Shown here piece after piece: positions 46,801 to 56,500 of a stretch of DNA of 64,000 nucleotides. Numbering within the stretch: position 1 is the stretch's first letter; each line of letters opens with the position of its first letter. The notes below the pieces were generated by a model. It made no database searches, was not told the DNA's origin, and saw nothing but the letters and a program-made list of their open reading frames with translations. This stretch comes from Sepiola atlantica (lineage: Eukaryota; Mollusca; Cephalopoda; Sepiida; Sepiolidae): assembly GCA_963556195.1 (NCBI GenBank), contig OY744522.1:34720443-34784442 (forward strand), in the 5' to 3' direction. The translations under genes were made by a program, and so were the position numbers.

Positions 46801-49155
46801 CAACGTGGGGTGCTTCTGCGGTATAGCAACCATGGGGTGCTTCTGCGGGATAGAAACCATGGGGTGCTTCTGCGGTATAGGAACCTGACGCTTTGACGGT
46901 ATGGTACAAGGGGGGGGTGCTTCTGCAGTATAGAGACCTGAGGCTTCTGTGGTATGGTACATGGGGGGCGCTTCTGCGGTATAGCACCCAGTGGGTTTTC
47001 TGCAGTATAGGACCACGAGGCTTCTGCGGTATGGCACCCTGAGGTTTCTGCGGTATAGAACCCGAGCGGGGTTCTTCTGCAGTATAGCAATCGGGGGGTT
47101 CTTCTGCGGTATAGGAACCTGACGCTTCTGCGGTATAGAAATCTGAGACTTCTGCGGTATGGCACCATGGGGGTGCTTCTGCGGTATAGGAACATGAGGC
47201 TTCTGCGGTATAGCACCTAGGGTGTGCTTCTGCGGTATAGGAACCTGAAGTTTCTTAGATATGGCACCTTGGGGGGGGGGGGTTCTTCTGCTGTAAAGGA
47301 TCCCTGTTCGGTATGGCACCTGGGGGGGGTTCTTCAGTGTTATGGCACCCGGGGGGTGCTTCTGCTGTATAGGACAACAAGGCTTCTGCGGTATAGCAAC
47401 CGGAAGTTCTAATGCGGTATAGGACCACGAGGCTTCTGCGGTATGCCAACCGTGGGGCGCTTCTGTGGTATGGCACAGGGGGGGGGGGCTTCTGCGGTAT
47501 AGGACCATGAGACTTCTGCGGTATAGGAACCGGGGGGTGCTTCTGCTGTATAGGACCACGAGGCTTCTGCGGTATAGCAACCGGTGGGGAGTTCTTCTGC
47601 GGTATTGGACCGGGGGTTCTTTTGCGGTATAGGACCACGAATCTTCTGCAGTATAGTAACCGAGTGTGCTAATGCGGTATAGGACCACGAGGCTTCTGCG
47701 GTATAACAACCGGGGGGAGTGCTTCTGTGGTATTGGACCGGGGGTGCGTCTGCAGTATAGGGCCATGAGGCTTCTGCAGTATAGCAACCGGGTGTGCTAA
47801 TGCGGTATAAGACAACAAGGCTTCTCCGGTATAGCAACCAGAAGTGCTAATGCGGTATAGGACCACGAGGCTTCTGCGGTATAGTAACCGGGGGGGGGGG
47901 GGTGCTTCTGCTGTATAGCAACCGGGGGTTCTTCTGCGGTATAGCAACCGGGAGGTTCTTCTGCGGTATAAGATCACAAGGCTTCTGCAGTATAGCAACG
48001 TGGGGTGCTTCTGCGGTATAGCAACCATGGGGTGCTTCTGCGGTATAGGACCGGGGATGCTTCTGCGGTATAGCAACCGGGGTGCTTCTGCTGTAAAGGA
48101 CCACAAGGCTTCTGCGGTATAGCATCCGGGGGGGGGGGGCTTCTGCGGTATAGCAACCGGAGGGTGATTCTGCAATATAGGACTACAAGGCTTCTGCTGT
48201 ATAGCAGCTGGGGGTGCTTCTGCGGTATAGGAACCTGAGACTTTTGCAGTATGGTACCTAAGGGGGGGGGGCGCTTTCTGCCGTATAGGGACCTGAGGCT
48301 TCTGCGGTATGGCACCAGGGGGTGCTTCTGCGGTACAGGAACCTTAGGCTTCTGCGGTATTGCACCCAACGGGGGTGCTTCTGCGGCATGGCACGGGGAG
48401 GGGAGGGCTTCTACGGTATAGGACCACGAGGCTTCTGCGGTATAGGAACCGGGGGCGTGCTTCTGCTGTATAGGACCACAAGGCTTCTGCAGTATATCAA
48501 CTGGTGGGGGGGGTGCTTCTGCAGTATAGGACCGGGGTTGCTTCGGCAGTATAGGGCCACAAGGCTTGTGCAATATAGCAACCGGGAGTTCTAATGCGGT
48601 GTAGGACCACGAGGCTTCTGCTGTATAGTAACCGGGGGAGTCCTTCTGCAGTATAGGGCCACGCGGCTTCTGCAGTATAGCAACCGGGAGTGCTAATGCG
48701 GTATAGGACCACACGGCTTTGTGCGGTATAGTAATCGGGGGGGTGTTTCTGCTGTATAGGAGCACAAGGCTTCTGCAGTAAAGAAACCAAGGGGGTATCC
48801 TTCTGCGGTATAGCACCCTGGCGAGGGGTGCTTCTGCGGTATAGGACAACAAAGCTTCTGCGGTATAGCAACCTGAGGCTTCTGCGGTATGGCACTCGGG
48901 GGTGGGGCTGCTTCTGCGGTATAGGATTCTGAGGCTTGTGAGGTATGGCATGTAGGGGGTGGGGTGCTTCTGTGTTATGACACCCTAGGGGTGCTTCTGT
49001 GGTATAGGACAACGAGGCTTCTGCGCTATAGCAACCTGAGGCTTCTGCGGTATGACACCCGTGTTGGAGGGTGCTTCTGCGGTATAGGAACCTGAGGCTT
49101 CTGCGGTATGGCACCCGGATGGGTGCTTCTGTGGTATAAAAACCTAAGGCTTCTG
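40808..49155. repeat. GC-rich 24-27-bp satellite, about 320 copies
   Basis: The core is GCTTCTGCGGTATAG followed by CAACC, GAACC or GACCAC. Units of about 24 bp (linked by TGAGG or ACGAGG) alternate with units of about 27 bp or more that carry a G run of 3 to 13. All G runs are on the + strand. Minus-strand frames up to 687 codons arise from the repeat and are not supported as genes. Variants CTGCAG, CTGCTG and CTGTGG replace CTGCGG. Confidence 0.97.
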
Positions 49156-49345
49156 AACTTAAACAGGGCTCATTAATATGAGTTCTTTTTTATGATAGTG
49201 ACACTACATGAACGAACTTGATTTTTGTTCTTTGATACGACAGGGGCGCATTAATATGAGTTATTTTTTTAGGATAGTGACAAAACATGAACAAACACTA
49301 TTTTGTTTTTTTTGACATGACAGGGGCGCATTAATATTAGTTCTT
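49156..49345. repeat. ~83-bp tandem repeat, 2.3 copies
   Basis: Units contain CAGGGGCGCATTAATATGAG, then GATAGTGAC and ACATGAACAAAC. The third copy is cut short where the 35-bp array begins. Confidence 0.9.
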
Positions 49346-49960
49346 AGGTATGCCAACTGGGCTGGAGATAGGTACATATATAGTATGTGCACCCTTGCAG
49401 AGATAGGTAAGTATATAGCATGCACACAGTGGCGGCGATAGGTACAATATATTATGCGCACCGGTGCGGCGATAGGTATATATATATAGTATGTGCACAG
49501 GGGTAGCAATGGGTACGTGTATAGTAGTGCATAGGGGTAGCGATAGGTACATATATAGCATGTGCACAGGGGCGGCAATAAGTATGTATATAGAATGCGC
49601 ACCAGGGCGGTGATAGGTCTATATTTAGCATGCGCTCCGTGGCGACTATCAGTACGTACATAGCATGCGCATCGGGGCGGCGATAGGTACGTATATAGCA
49701 CGCACACTGGGGTGGCGATAGGTACATATTTAGCATTCGCACCGGGGCGGCGATAGGTACGTATTTAGCATTTGCACCGGCGCAGCGATAGGTACTTATG
49801 TCGTATTCATACTGGGGCGGCAACAGGTACTTATGTAGTATGCACACCGGGGCTGCGATAGGTACGCATTTAGTATGAATACCAGGGCGGAGATATGTAC
49901 CTATATAGTATGCACACCGGAGCGGAGATATGTACCAATATAGAAGGCGCAGACAGAGGT
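49346..49960. repeat. 35-bp tandem repeat, about 17 copies
   Basis: The unit includes GGCGATAGGTACGTATATAG, then CATGCGCACCGGG. Period is 35 bp. Open frames here (minus strand, 49261-49847) are repeat artefacts rich in Tyr, Pro and Cys. Confidence 0.95.
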
Positions 49961-50220
49961 GCTAATTTTATAGAAATATGTCATACTTTTGCTCTGGGCA
50001 ACGTAAGAGGAATGGTGGGGAAGAAACAGCTTTCGCAAAAGGCAAAATGAGTAAGTAGCGGTGAAATGGGGCGCCCAGGGAAGAGAAAGGTAGAAAGATA
50101 AAGAGACGGCTATAGAGAGAGGGAGAGAAATAGAAGTTTGAATATAAAGAAGTTACACACGCGATTTTTCTTCTATTTTATATTTTATGACCCCGAGCAA
50201 AGCCGGGTAGCCCTGCTAGT
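49961..50220 (+). mobile_element. Helitron-like 3' part ending the satellite block
   Basis: A unique segment ends CCCCGAGCAAAGCCGGGTAG then CCCTGCTAG next to T. There is a hairpin at about 50192-50206 and CTAG at 50216-50219. This matches the Helitron 3' rule. The 5' end of this element is not clear; it could lie beyond the satellites. Confidence 0.55.
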
Positions 50221-50775
50221 ATATAATAAATAGTGAAATATATTTCTTTCTTACATGAAAAGCATATAGAAAACTATGCACCGGACAACTTACAAAAAAG
50301 AAACAGCAAAACAGTTGTTACATTAGCATAAAATATAAATGAATAATTAACAAAGGATTCTGGATTTCGGAAAAATATCTCATTGTAAATATACAAATTA
50401 AAGCTTAGACCATGGTGAAGAAAATGTTTAGTCTAGGAAGCAACTGAATGCTCCAGGAACCATTACACAGATGCCGGAAATAAAGAAGTGAACAATATGG
50501 AGCAATACAGTTTTGTGCCTGTTGCTATCGTGACCCCAGGCATCATCATGAAGAGTGCAATATCACTTATGTGCTTCATCGAACAATGAGGTTTATGAAA
50601 CATCGTGGCTGTTTTAACACGTTGTAATAACGATATGCAAAAGCAACGTGATGTCTATCATACCGACCCACTTACGAAAGCCAAACAATTTGTGGCAGTT
50701 AAAGATGTGTGTATAGAACAACTAAAACAATTAAAGATACTTTTATTCAATAAAAATTCAATAAGAATTCAATAA

Positions 50776-51346
50776 TCTATATAGTAATACGATAGCGTGT
50801 GTGTTCGTGTGTGCATGCATGCCGCACCTAGATTTGGAAAAGCATTCAAGTCACCTAATTCTCATAATATTTTCAAGTATTTCTCTTTGGTGCAACGGTT
50901 AGCGACGTAGGATTTTGACGTCGGTTTTAACGTCAGCCCGACTGGTTTATAGTTCGATCCCAACCAACCTCTAAGATTTTTTTTTTCTACATCGAAGGGG
51001 GGGGGGGGAGGTAGGGAGGGGACGACCGGGAAGACACATATTAATACGATAGCGTGTGTGTTATTTTATGTGTTACGCTTACATCAAAAGCAACGACCTT
51101 CCGAATCTTTGTATGCTACTCATGAATTGGAGCCAAATTTAATTTAATCTAAAGCATTTACAAAGTAAGTTTTAGTCGTCGAAATCGGAATTAGTTGATC
51201 AATCAAATCGAGAAAAAAGTCTGACGGACGGGCGGACACGAAACCGCTTTTATTTATTAGACATCCTCTGGAATTTTTTATAGGTTAGGAACAAGATAAT
51301 TAGTATTGAAAACATCATTTCGTGTAATTTACACGGGTCCTGCTAG
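50776..51346 (+). mobile_element. Helitron-like element with embedded tRNA-like SINE
   Basis: The candidate 5' end TCTATATAGTAATACGATAG lies next to A. The 3' hairpin CGTGTAATTTACACG (51321-51335) is followed by CTAG at 51343-51346 and T. Inside, 50886-50970 is tRNA-like (GGTGCAACGGTTAGCGAC, B box AGTTCGATCCC). AATACGATAGCGTGTGTGTT is present both at 50786 and at 51043, bracketing the SINE part. No coding content. Confidence 0.5.
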
Positions 51347-51433
51347 TAATAATAATTATAATAATAATAATAATAATAATGAAAAGAAAAGACAACAACA
51401 AAATAAAAGAAAATATAATTTAATAATATTGCT

Positions 51434-51775
51434 CTATCCATTGATGAACTTGCTGCTCTGGTGCCCCCTCACTTGACCAACCCGACAATCAGCTAAATCC
51501 CATCCATTCACTGTGGAGGTCCCCAGATTCTGGAGCGCCTTTTACTCCAATAGCTTCTTTCCTCGAGCTGCGGGCCTTTGGAACTCCCTCCCCGCTCCTT
51601 GTTTCCCGAACTATACCGACATGCAGAAATTTAAAACTAATGTGAACAAGCATCTCGCTGCACAGCTCCCAATTTAGGATGACCCCCAAAACTTTCACCC
51701 TAATTCTCAGTAGTCCCTTACGTCTACAGTGGCAACTTGACTTGTTTGGGGGTAAACTAAGTTAAAATAAAAAAT
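51434..51775 (+). mobile_element. LINE 3' end fragment
   Basis: It matches the last 340 bp of the LINE at 35460: CATTCACTGTGGAGGTCCCC, then ATTTAGGATGACCCC and ACTTGTTTGGGGGTAAACT, with an A-rich end. The coding remnant encodes the terminal part only. Confidence 0.85.
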
Positions 51776-52111
51776 TTTTTTAAAATTAATGAAGGAGTCT
51801 GCATTTTTGAAAATGATTATATTTTAAATGAAGAAATTGACAAATTAAAATTTATAACAGTTTTAAAATATAACAACAATTTTATTATTTTTTTTATTAT
51901 TTTTATTTGCATATGTAACTTGGGAATTGATAAAAAAACACTTTAAAAAATTAGTTGATGTTTTGTGATAAAGATTTTACTAAATTCTGCTATAGCCAAA
52001 CAGTCTCTTCCTCTCTAACCTCAGCAGCTGCCCCAGTTAGTTTCTTTGACTCTATCCTCATCATTGCATCTGCATGTGCTTATACACTTCTATTTATTTA
52101 TTTTATTACAG

Positions 52112-52246
52112 ATTTGACGATAAAGTGAAGATAGAGTTTGAAGGCAGCTCCAACTACAATATTTGTGTATCTGCTTTAGGTAAAGGCAGCACCATTGTGG
52201 CCGATCCTCCTCTCTCATCAATCTTAGACCTTGGCCCTCATTTCAG
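52112..52246 (+). CDS. HYDIN: HYDIN internal exon 7, start of fourth ASH module
   Basis: A 135-nt exon with acceptor TTTTATTACAG and donor GTAACA. Its first base completes arginine from exon 6, and it leaves two bases (AG) for the next exon. It encodes FDDKVKIEFEGSSNYNICVS, then ALGKGSTIVADPPLSSILDL and GPHF. The first part closes the third ASH module (KIxFExSxxYxIxVxAxGxGxTI). DPPLSSILDLGPHF opens the next one. Joining this exon to exon 6 restores a continuous module, which is good evidence that no coding exon is hidden in the 14-kb satellite-filled intron. The following exon lies beyond 64,000. Confidence 0.88.
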
Positions 52247-52516
52247 GTAACAAAAAACACAGCATTATCTTACTCCCTTCTTTTCCCAATAAATTCATTG
52301 AATACGTATCTATGAAGTTTTCTGTAGATAAATCTTTGATCCCCAAGAGTATTTTAGTTGTATTAGTTTTTTCAAACTTCCTGCTGTGTGTTAAAAGCCA
52401 CTGGGCTAAATTTCATGATGAGTGTTTATATTATGTTAAAACTATTTGACTAAAATCCGTGACATTTTATGCAGATGTTTGTTCGATCTCTACGAGTGTC
52501 TACGCTAGATTGTTTT

Positions 52517-52932
52517 GACATTTTGAAAATCAACACCCTAAATAAATCAAGGGTGTTCTATAGTTTTTAGGAAAAATCATATTCAGAAGAGTTTTAGCAA
52601 GATTAGATTTTGAAAACCACCCACTTTCTAATAAGGGGGAATGGTGAATTTGATATTTTGAAAATCAACACCCCAAATAAATCAAAGAGTGTTCTATAGT
52701 TTTTAGGAAAAATCATATTCAGAAGAGTTTTAGCAAGATTAGATTTTGAAAACCACCCACTTTCTAATAAGGGGGAATGGTGAATTTGATATTTTGAAAA
52801 TCAACACCCCAAATAAATCAAGGGTCTTTCTATAGTTTTTAGGAAAAATCATATTCAGAAGGGTTTTAGCAAGATTAAATTTTGAAAACCACCCACTTTC
52901 TTATAAAGGGGAATGGTGAATTCAGTATTTTG
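52517..52932. repeat. 135-bp tandem repeat, about three copies
   Basis: TTTTGAAAATCAACACCCYA recurs at 52521, 52656 and 52792, followed each time by TTCTATAGTTTTTAGGAAAA and CCACCCACTTTCT.ATAA. It is close downstream of the HYDIN donor at 52247. Confidence 0.95.
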
Positions 52933-53225
52933 GGATGCACTTGTACCCCCTCAATGTAAATATTCCTGACAAACCCGCCGAGCAGCAAAATCCCACCCCT
53001 TCAATGTAGAGGTTCCCAGATGTAGGAAAACTTTAAATCATCTCTTTTCCTCAGACCGCTTTCCTTTGGAATTTCTTCCCTGTTTTCTGAACTGTACAAA
53101 TATGCAGAAATTTAAATGTAATGTGAACAAATATATTGCTGCACAACTCTGCCTAATCACAGTAGACTCTTATGCCTCAGTGACAATATGTCTTGTTTGG
53201 GGTGGATAAAAGTAATAAAAAAAAT
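52930..53225 (+). mobile_element. LINE 3' end fragment, more diverged
   Basis: Same tail as 51434 but older: AATGTAGAGGTTCCCAGATG, then ATGCAGAAATTTAAATGTAA and GTCTTGTTTGGGGTGGATAA, with an A-rich end. It lies directly after the 135-bp repeat. From 53226 to 53515 nothing else was seen. Confidence 0.75.
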
Positions 53226-53515
53226 ACACCGATTCAGCCATTTATTTCAGAATTTATAGATGTGGTTTTTAATCAAAACTTTAATGCTTTTCTTATTTCC
53301 TTATACTAACTTTTTTATAAGAAGAATCTGTAGCAGTGCGGATCCTAGCTTGTTAAGATGTTTTAGAGAAAATGCTAAGATCCACGCTTACATTAAAATT
53401 GTTGTACGAAATATTAAAAACAGAAATAACAGATAAAAATTTGAATGAAAGAAGAATGGAAAAAAGAAAATATTATTTAAAGAAAGACAATATTTATACA
53501 TAATACAAAATACAA

Positions 53516-56500
53516 GACATTAATTGTTCATTTGAAAGTTCCATTAGTAAAGTAACAAAATTAATTGTTCATTTGAAAGTTCTATTAGTAAAGTAACAAA
53601 ATTAATTGTTCATTTGAAAGTTGCATTAGTAAAGTAACAAAATTAATTGTTCATTTGAAAGTTCCATTAGTAAAGTAACAAAATTAATTGTTCATTTGAA
53701 AGTTCCATTAGTAAAGTAACAAAATTAATTGTTCATTTGAAAGTTCCATTAGTAAAGTAACAAAATTAATTGTTCATTTGAAAGTTCCATTAGTAAAGTA
53801 ACAAAAGTAATTGTTCATTTGAAAGTTCCATTAGTAAAGTAACAAAATTAATTGTTCATTTGAAAGTTCAATTAGTAAAGTAACAAAATTAATTGTTCAT
53901 TTGAAAGTTCCATTAGTAAAGTAACAAAATTAATTGTTCATTTGAAAGTTCCATTAGTAAAGTAACAAAATTAATTGTTCATTTGAAAGTTCCATTAGTA
54001 AAGTAACAAAATTAATTGTTCATTTGAAAGTTCCATTAGTAAAGTAACAAAATTAATTGTTCATTTGAAAGTTCCATTAGTAAAGTAACAAAAGTAATTG
54101 TTCATTTGAAAGTTCCATTAGTAAAGTAACAAAAGTAATTGTTCATTTGAAAGTTCCATTAGTAAAGTAACAAAATTAATTGTTCATTTGAAAGTTCCAT
54201 TAGTAAAGTAACAAAATTAATTGTTCATTTGAAAGTTCCATTAGTAAAGTAACAAAATTAATTGTTCATTTGAAAGTTCCATTAGTAAAGTAACAAAATT
54301 AATTGTTCATTTGAAAGTTCCATTAGTAAAGTAACAAAATTAATTGTTCATTTGAAAGTTCCATTAGTAAAGTAACAAAATTAATTGTTCATTTGAAAGT
54401 TCCATTAGTAAAGTAACAAAATTAATTGTTCATTTGAAAGTTCCATTAGTAAAGTAACAAAATTAATTGTTCATTTGAAAGTTCCATTAGTAAAGTAACA
54501 AAATTAATTGTTCATTTGAAAGTTCCATTAGTAAAGTAACAAAATTAATTGTTCACATGAAAGTTCCATTAGTAAAGTAACAAAATTAATTGTTCATTTG
54601 AAAGTTCCATTAGTAAAGTAACAAAATTAATTGTTCACATGAAAGTTCCATTAGTAAAGTAACAAAATTAATTGTTCATTTGAAAGTTCCATTAGTAAAG
54701 TAACAAAATTAATTGTTCACATGAAAGTTCCATTAGTAAAGTAACAAAATTAATTGTTCACATGAAAGTTCCATTAGTAAAGTAACAAAATTAATTGTTC
54801 ATTTGAAAGTTCCATTAGTAAAGTAACAAAATTAATTGTTCATTTGAAAGTTCCAATTAGTAAAGTAACAAAATTAATTGTTCATTTGAAAGTTCCATTA
54901 GTAAAGTAACAAAATTAATTGTTCATTTGAAAGTTCCATTAGTAAAGTAACAAAATTAATTGTTCACATGAAAGTTCCATTAGTAAAGTAACAAAATTAA
55001 TTGTTCACATGAAAGTTCCATTAGTAAAGTAACAAAATTAATTGTTCACATGAAAGTTCCATTAGTAAAGTAACAAAATTAATTGTTCATTTGAAAGTTC
55101 CATTAGTAAAGTAACAAAATTAATTGTTCATTTGAAAGTTCCAATTAGTAAAGTAACAAAATTAATTGTTCATTTGAAAGTTCCATTAGTAAAGTAACAA
55201 AATTAATTGTTCATTTGAAAGTTCCATTAGTAAAGTAACAAAATTAATTGTTCATTTGAAAGTTCCATTAGTAAAGTAACAAAATTAATTGTTCATTTGA
55301 AAGTTCTATTAGTAAAGTAACAAAATTAATTGTTCATTTGAAAGTTCCATTAGTAAAGTAACAAAATTAATTGTTCATTTGAAAGTTCCATTAGTAAAGT
55401 AACAAAATTAATTGTTCATTTGAAAGTTCTATTAGTAAAGTAACAAAATTAATTGTTCATTTGAAAGTTCCATTAGTAAAGTAACAAAATTAATTGTTCA
55501 TTTGAAAGTTCCATTAGTAAAGTAACAAAATTAATTGTTCATTTGAAAGTTCCATTAGTAAAGTAACAAAAGTAATTGTTCATTTGAAAGTTCCATTAGT
55601 AAAGTAACAAAATTAATTGTTCATTTGAAAGTTCTATTAGTAAAGTAACAAATTAATTGTTCATTTGAAAGTTCCATTAGTAAAGTAACAAAATTAATTG
55701 TTCATTTGAAAGTTCCATTAGTAAAGTAACAAAATTAATTGTTCATTTGAAAGTTCCATTAGTAAAGTAACAAAATTAATTGTTCATTTGAAAGTTCCAT
55801 TAGTAAAGTAACAAAATTAATTGTTCATTTGAAAGTTCCATTAGTAAGTAACAAAATTAATTGTTCATTTGAAAGTTCCATTAGTAAAGTAACAAAATTA
55901 ATTGTTCATTTGAAAGTTCCATTAGTAAAGTAACAAAATTAATTGTTCATTTGAAAGTTCCATTAGTAAAGTAACAAAATTAATTGTTCATTTGAAAGTT
56001 CCATTAGTAAAGTAACAAAATTAATTGTTCATTTGAAAGTTCTATTAGTAAAGTAACAAAATTAATTGTTCATTTGAAAGTTCCATTAGTAAAGTAACAA
56101 AATTAATTGTTCATTTGAAAGTTCCATTAGTAAAGTAACAAAATTAATTGTTCATTTGAAAGTTCCATTAGTAAAGTAACAAAATTAATTGTTCATTTGA
56201 AAGTTCTATTAGTAAAGTAACAAAATTAATTGTTCATTTGAAAGTTCCATTAGTAAAGTAACAAAATTAATTGTTCATTTGAAAGTTCCATTAGTAAAGT
56301 AACAAAATTAATTGTTCATTTGAAAGTTCCGTTAGTAAAGTAACAAAATTAATTGTTCATTTGAAAGTTCCATTAGTAAAGTAACAAAATTAATTGTTCA
56401 TTTGAAAGTTCTATTAGTAAAGTAACAAAATTAATTGTTCATTTGAAAGTTCCATTAGTAAAGTAACAAAATTAATTGTTCATTGAAAGTTCCATTAGTA

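Noticed and set aside
40825..48951. Many overlapping minus-strand open frames (100-687 codons)
   Set aside because: All are translations of the GC-rich repeat in three frames; no start context, domain or codon bias.
49261..49847. Tyr/Cys/Pro-rich minus-strand frames
   Set aside because: Artefacts of the 35-bp tandem repeat.
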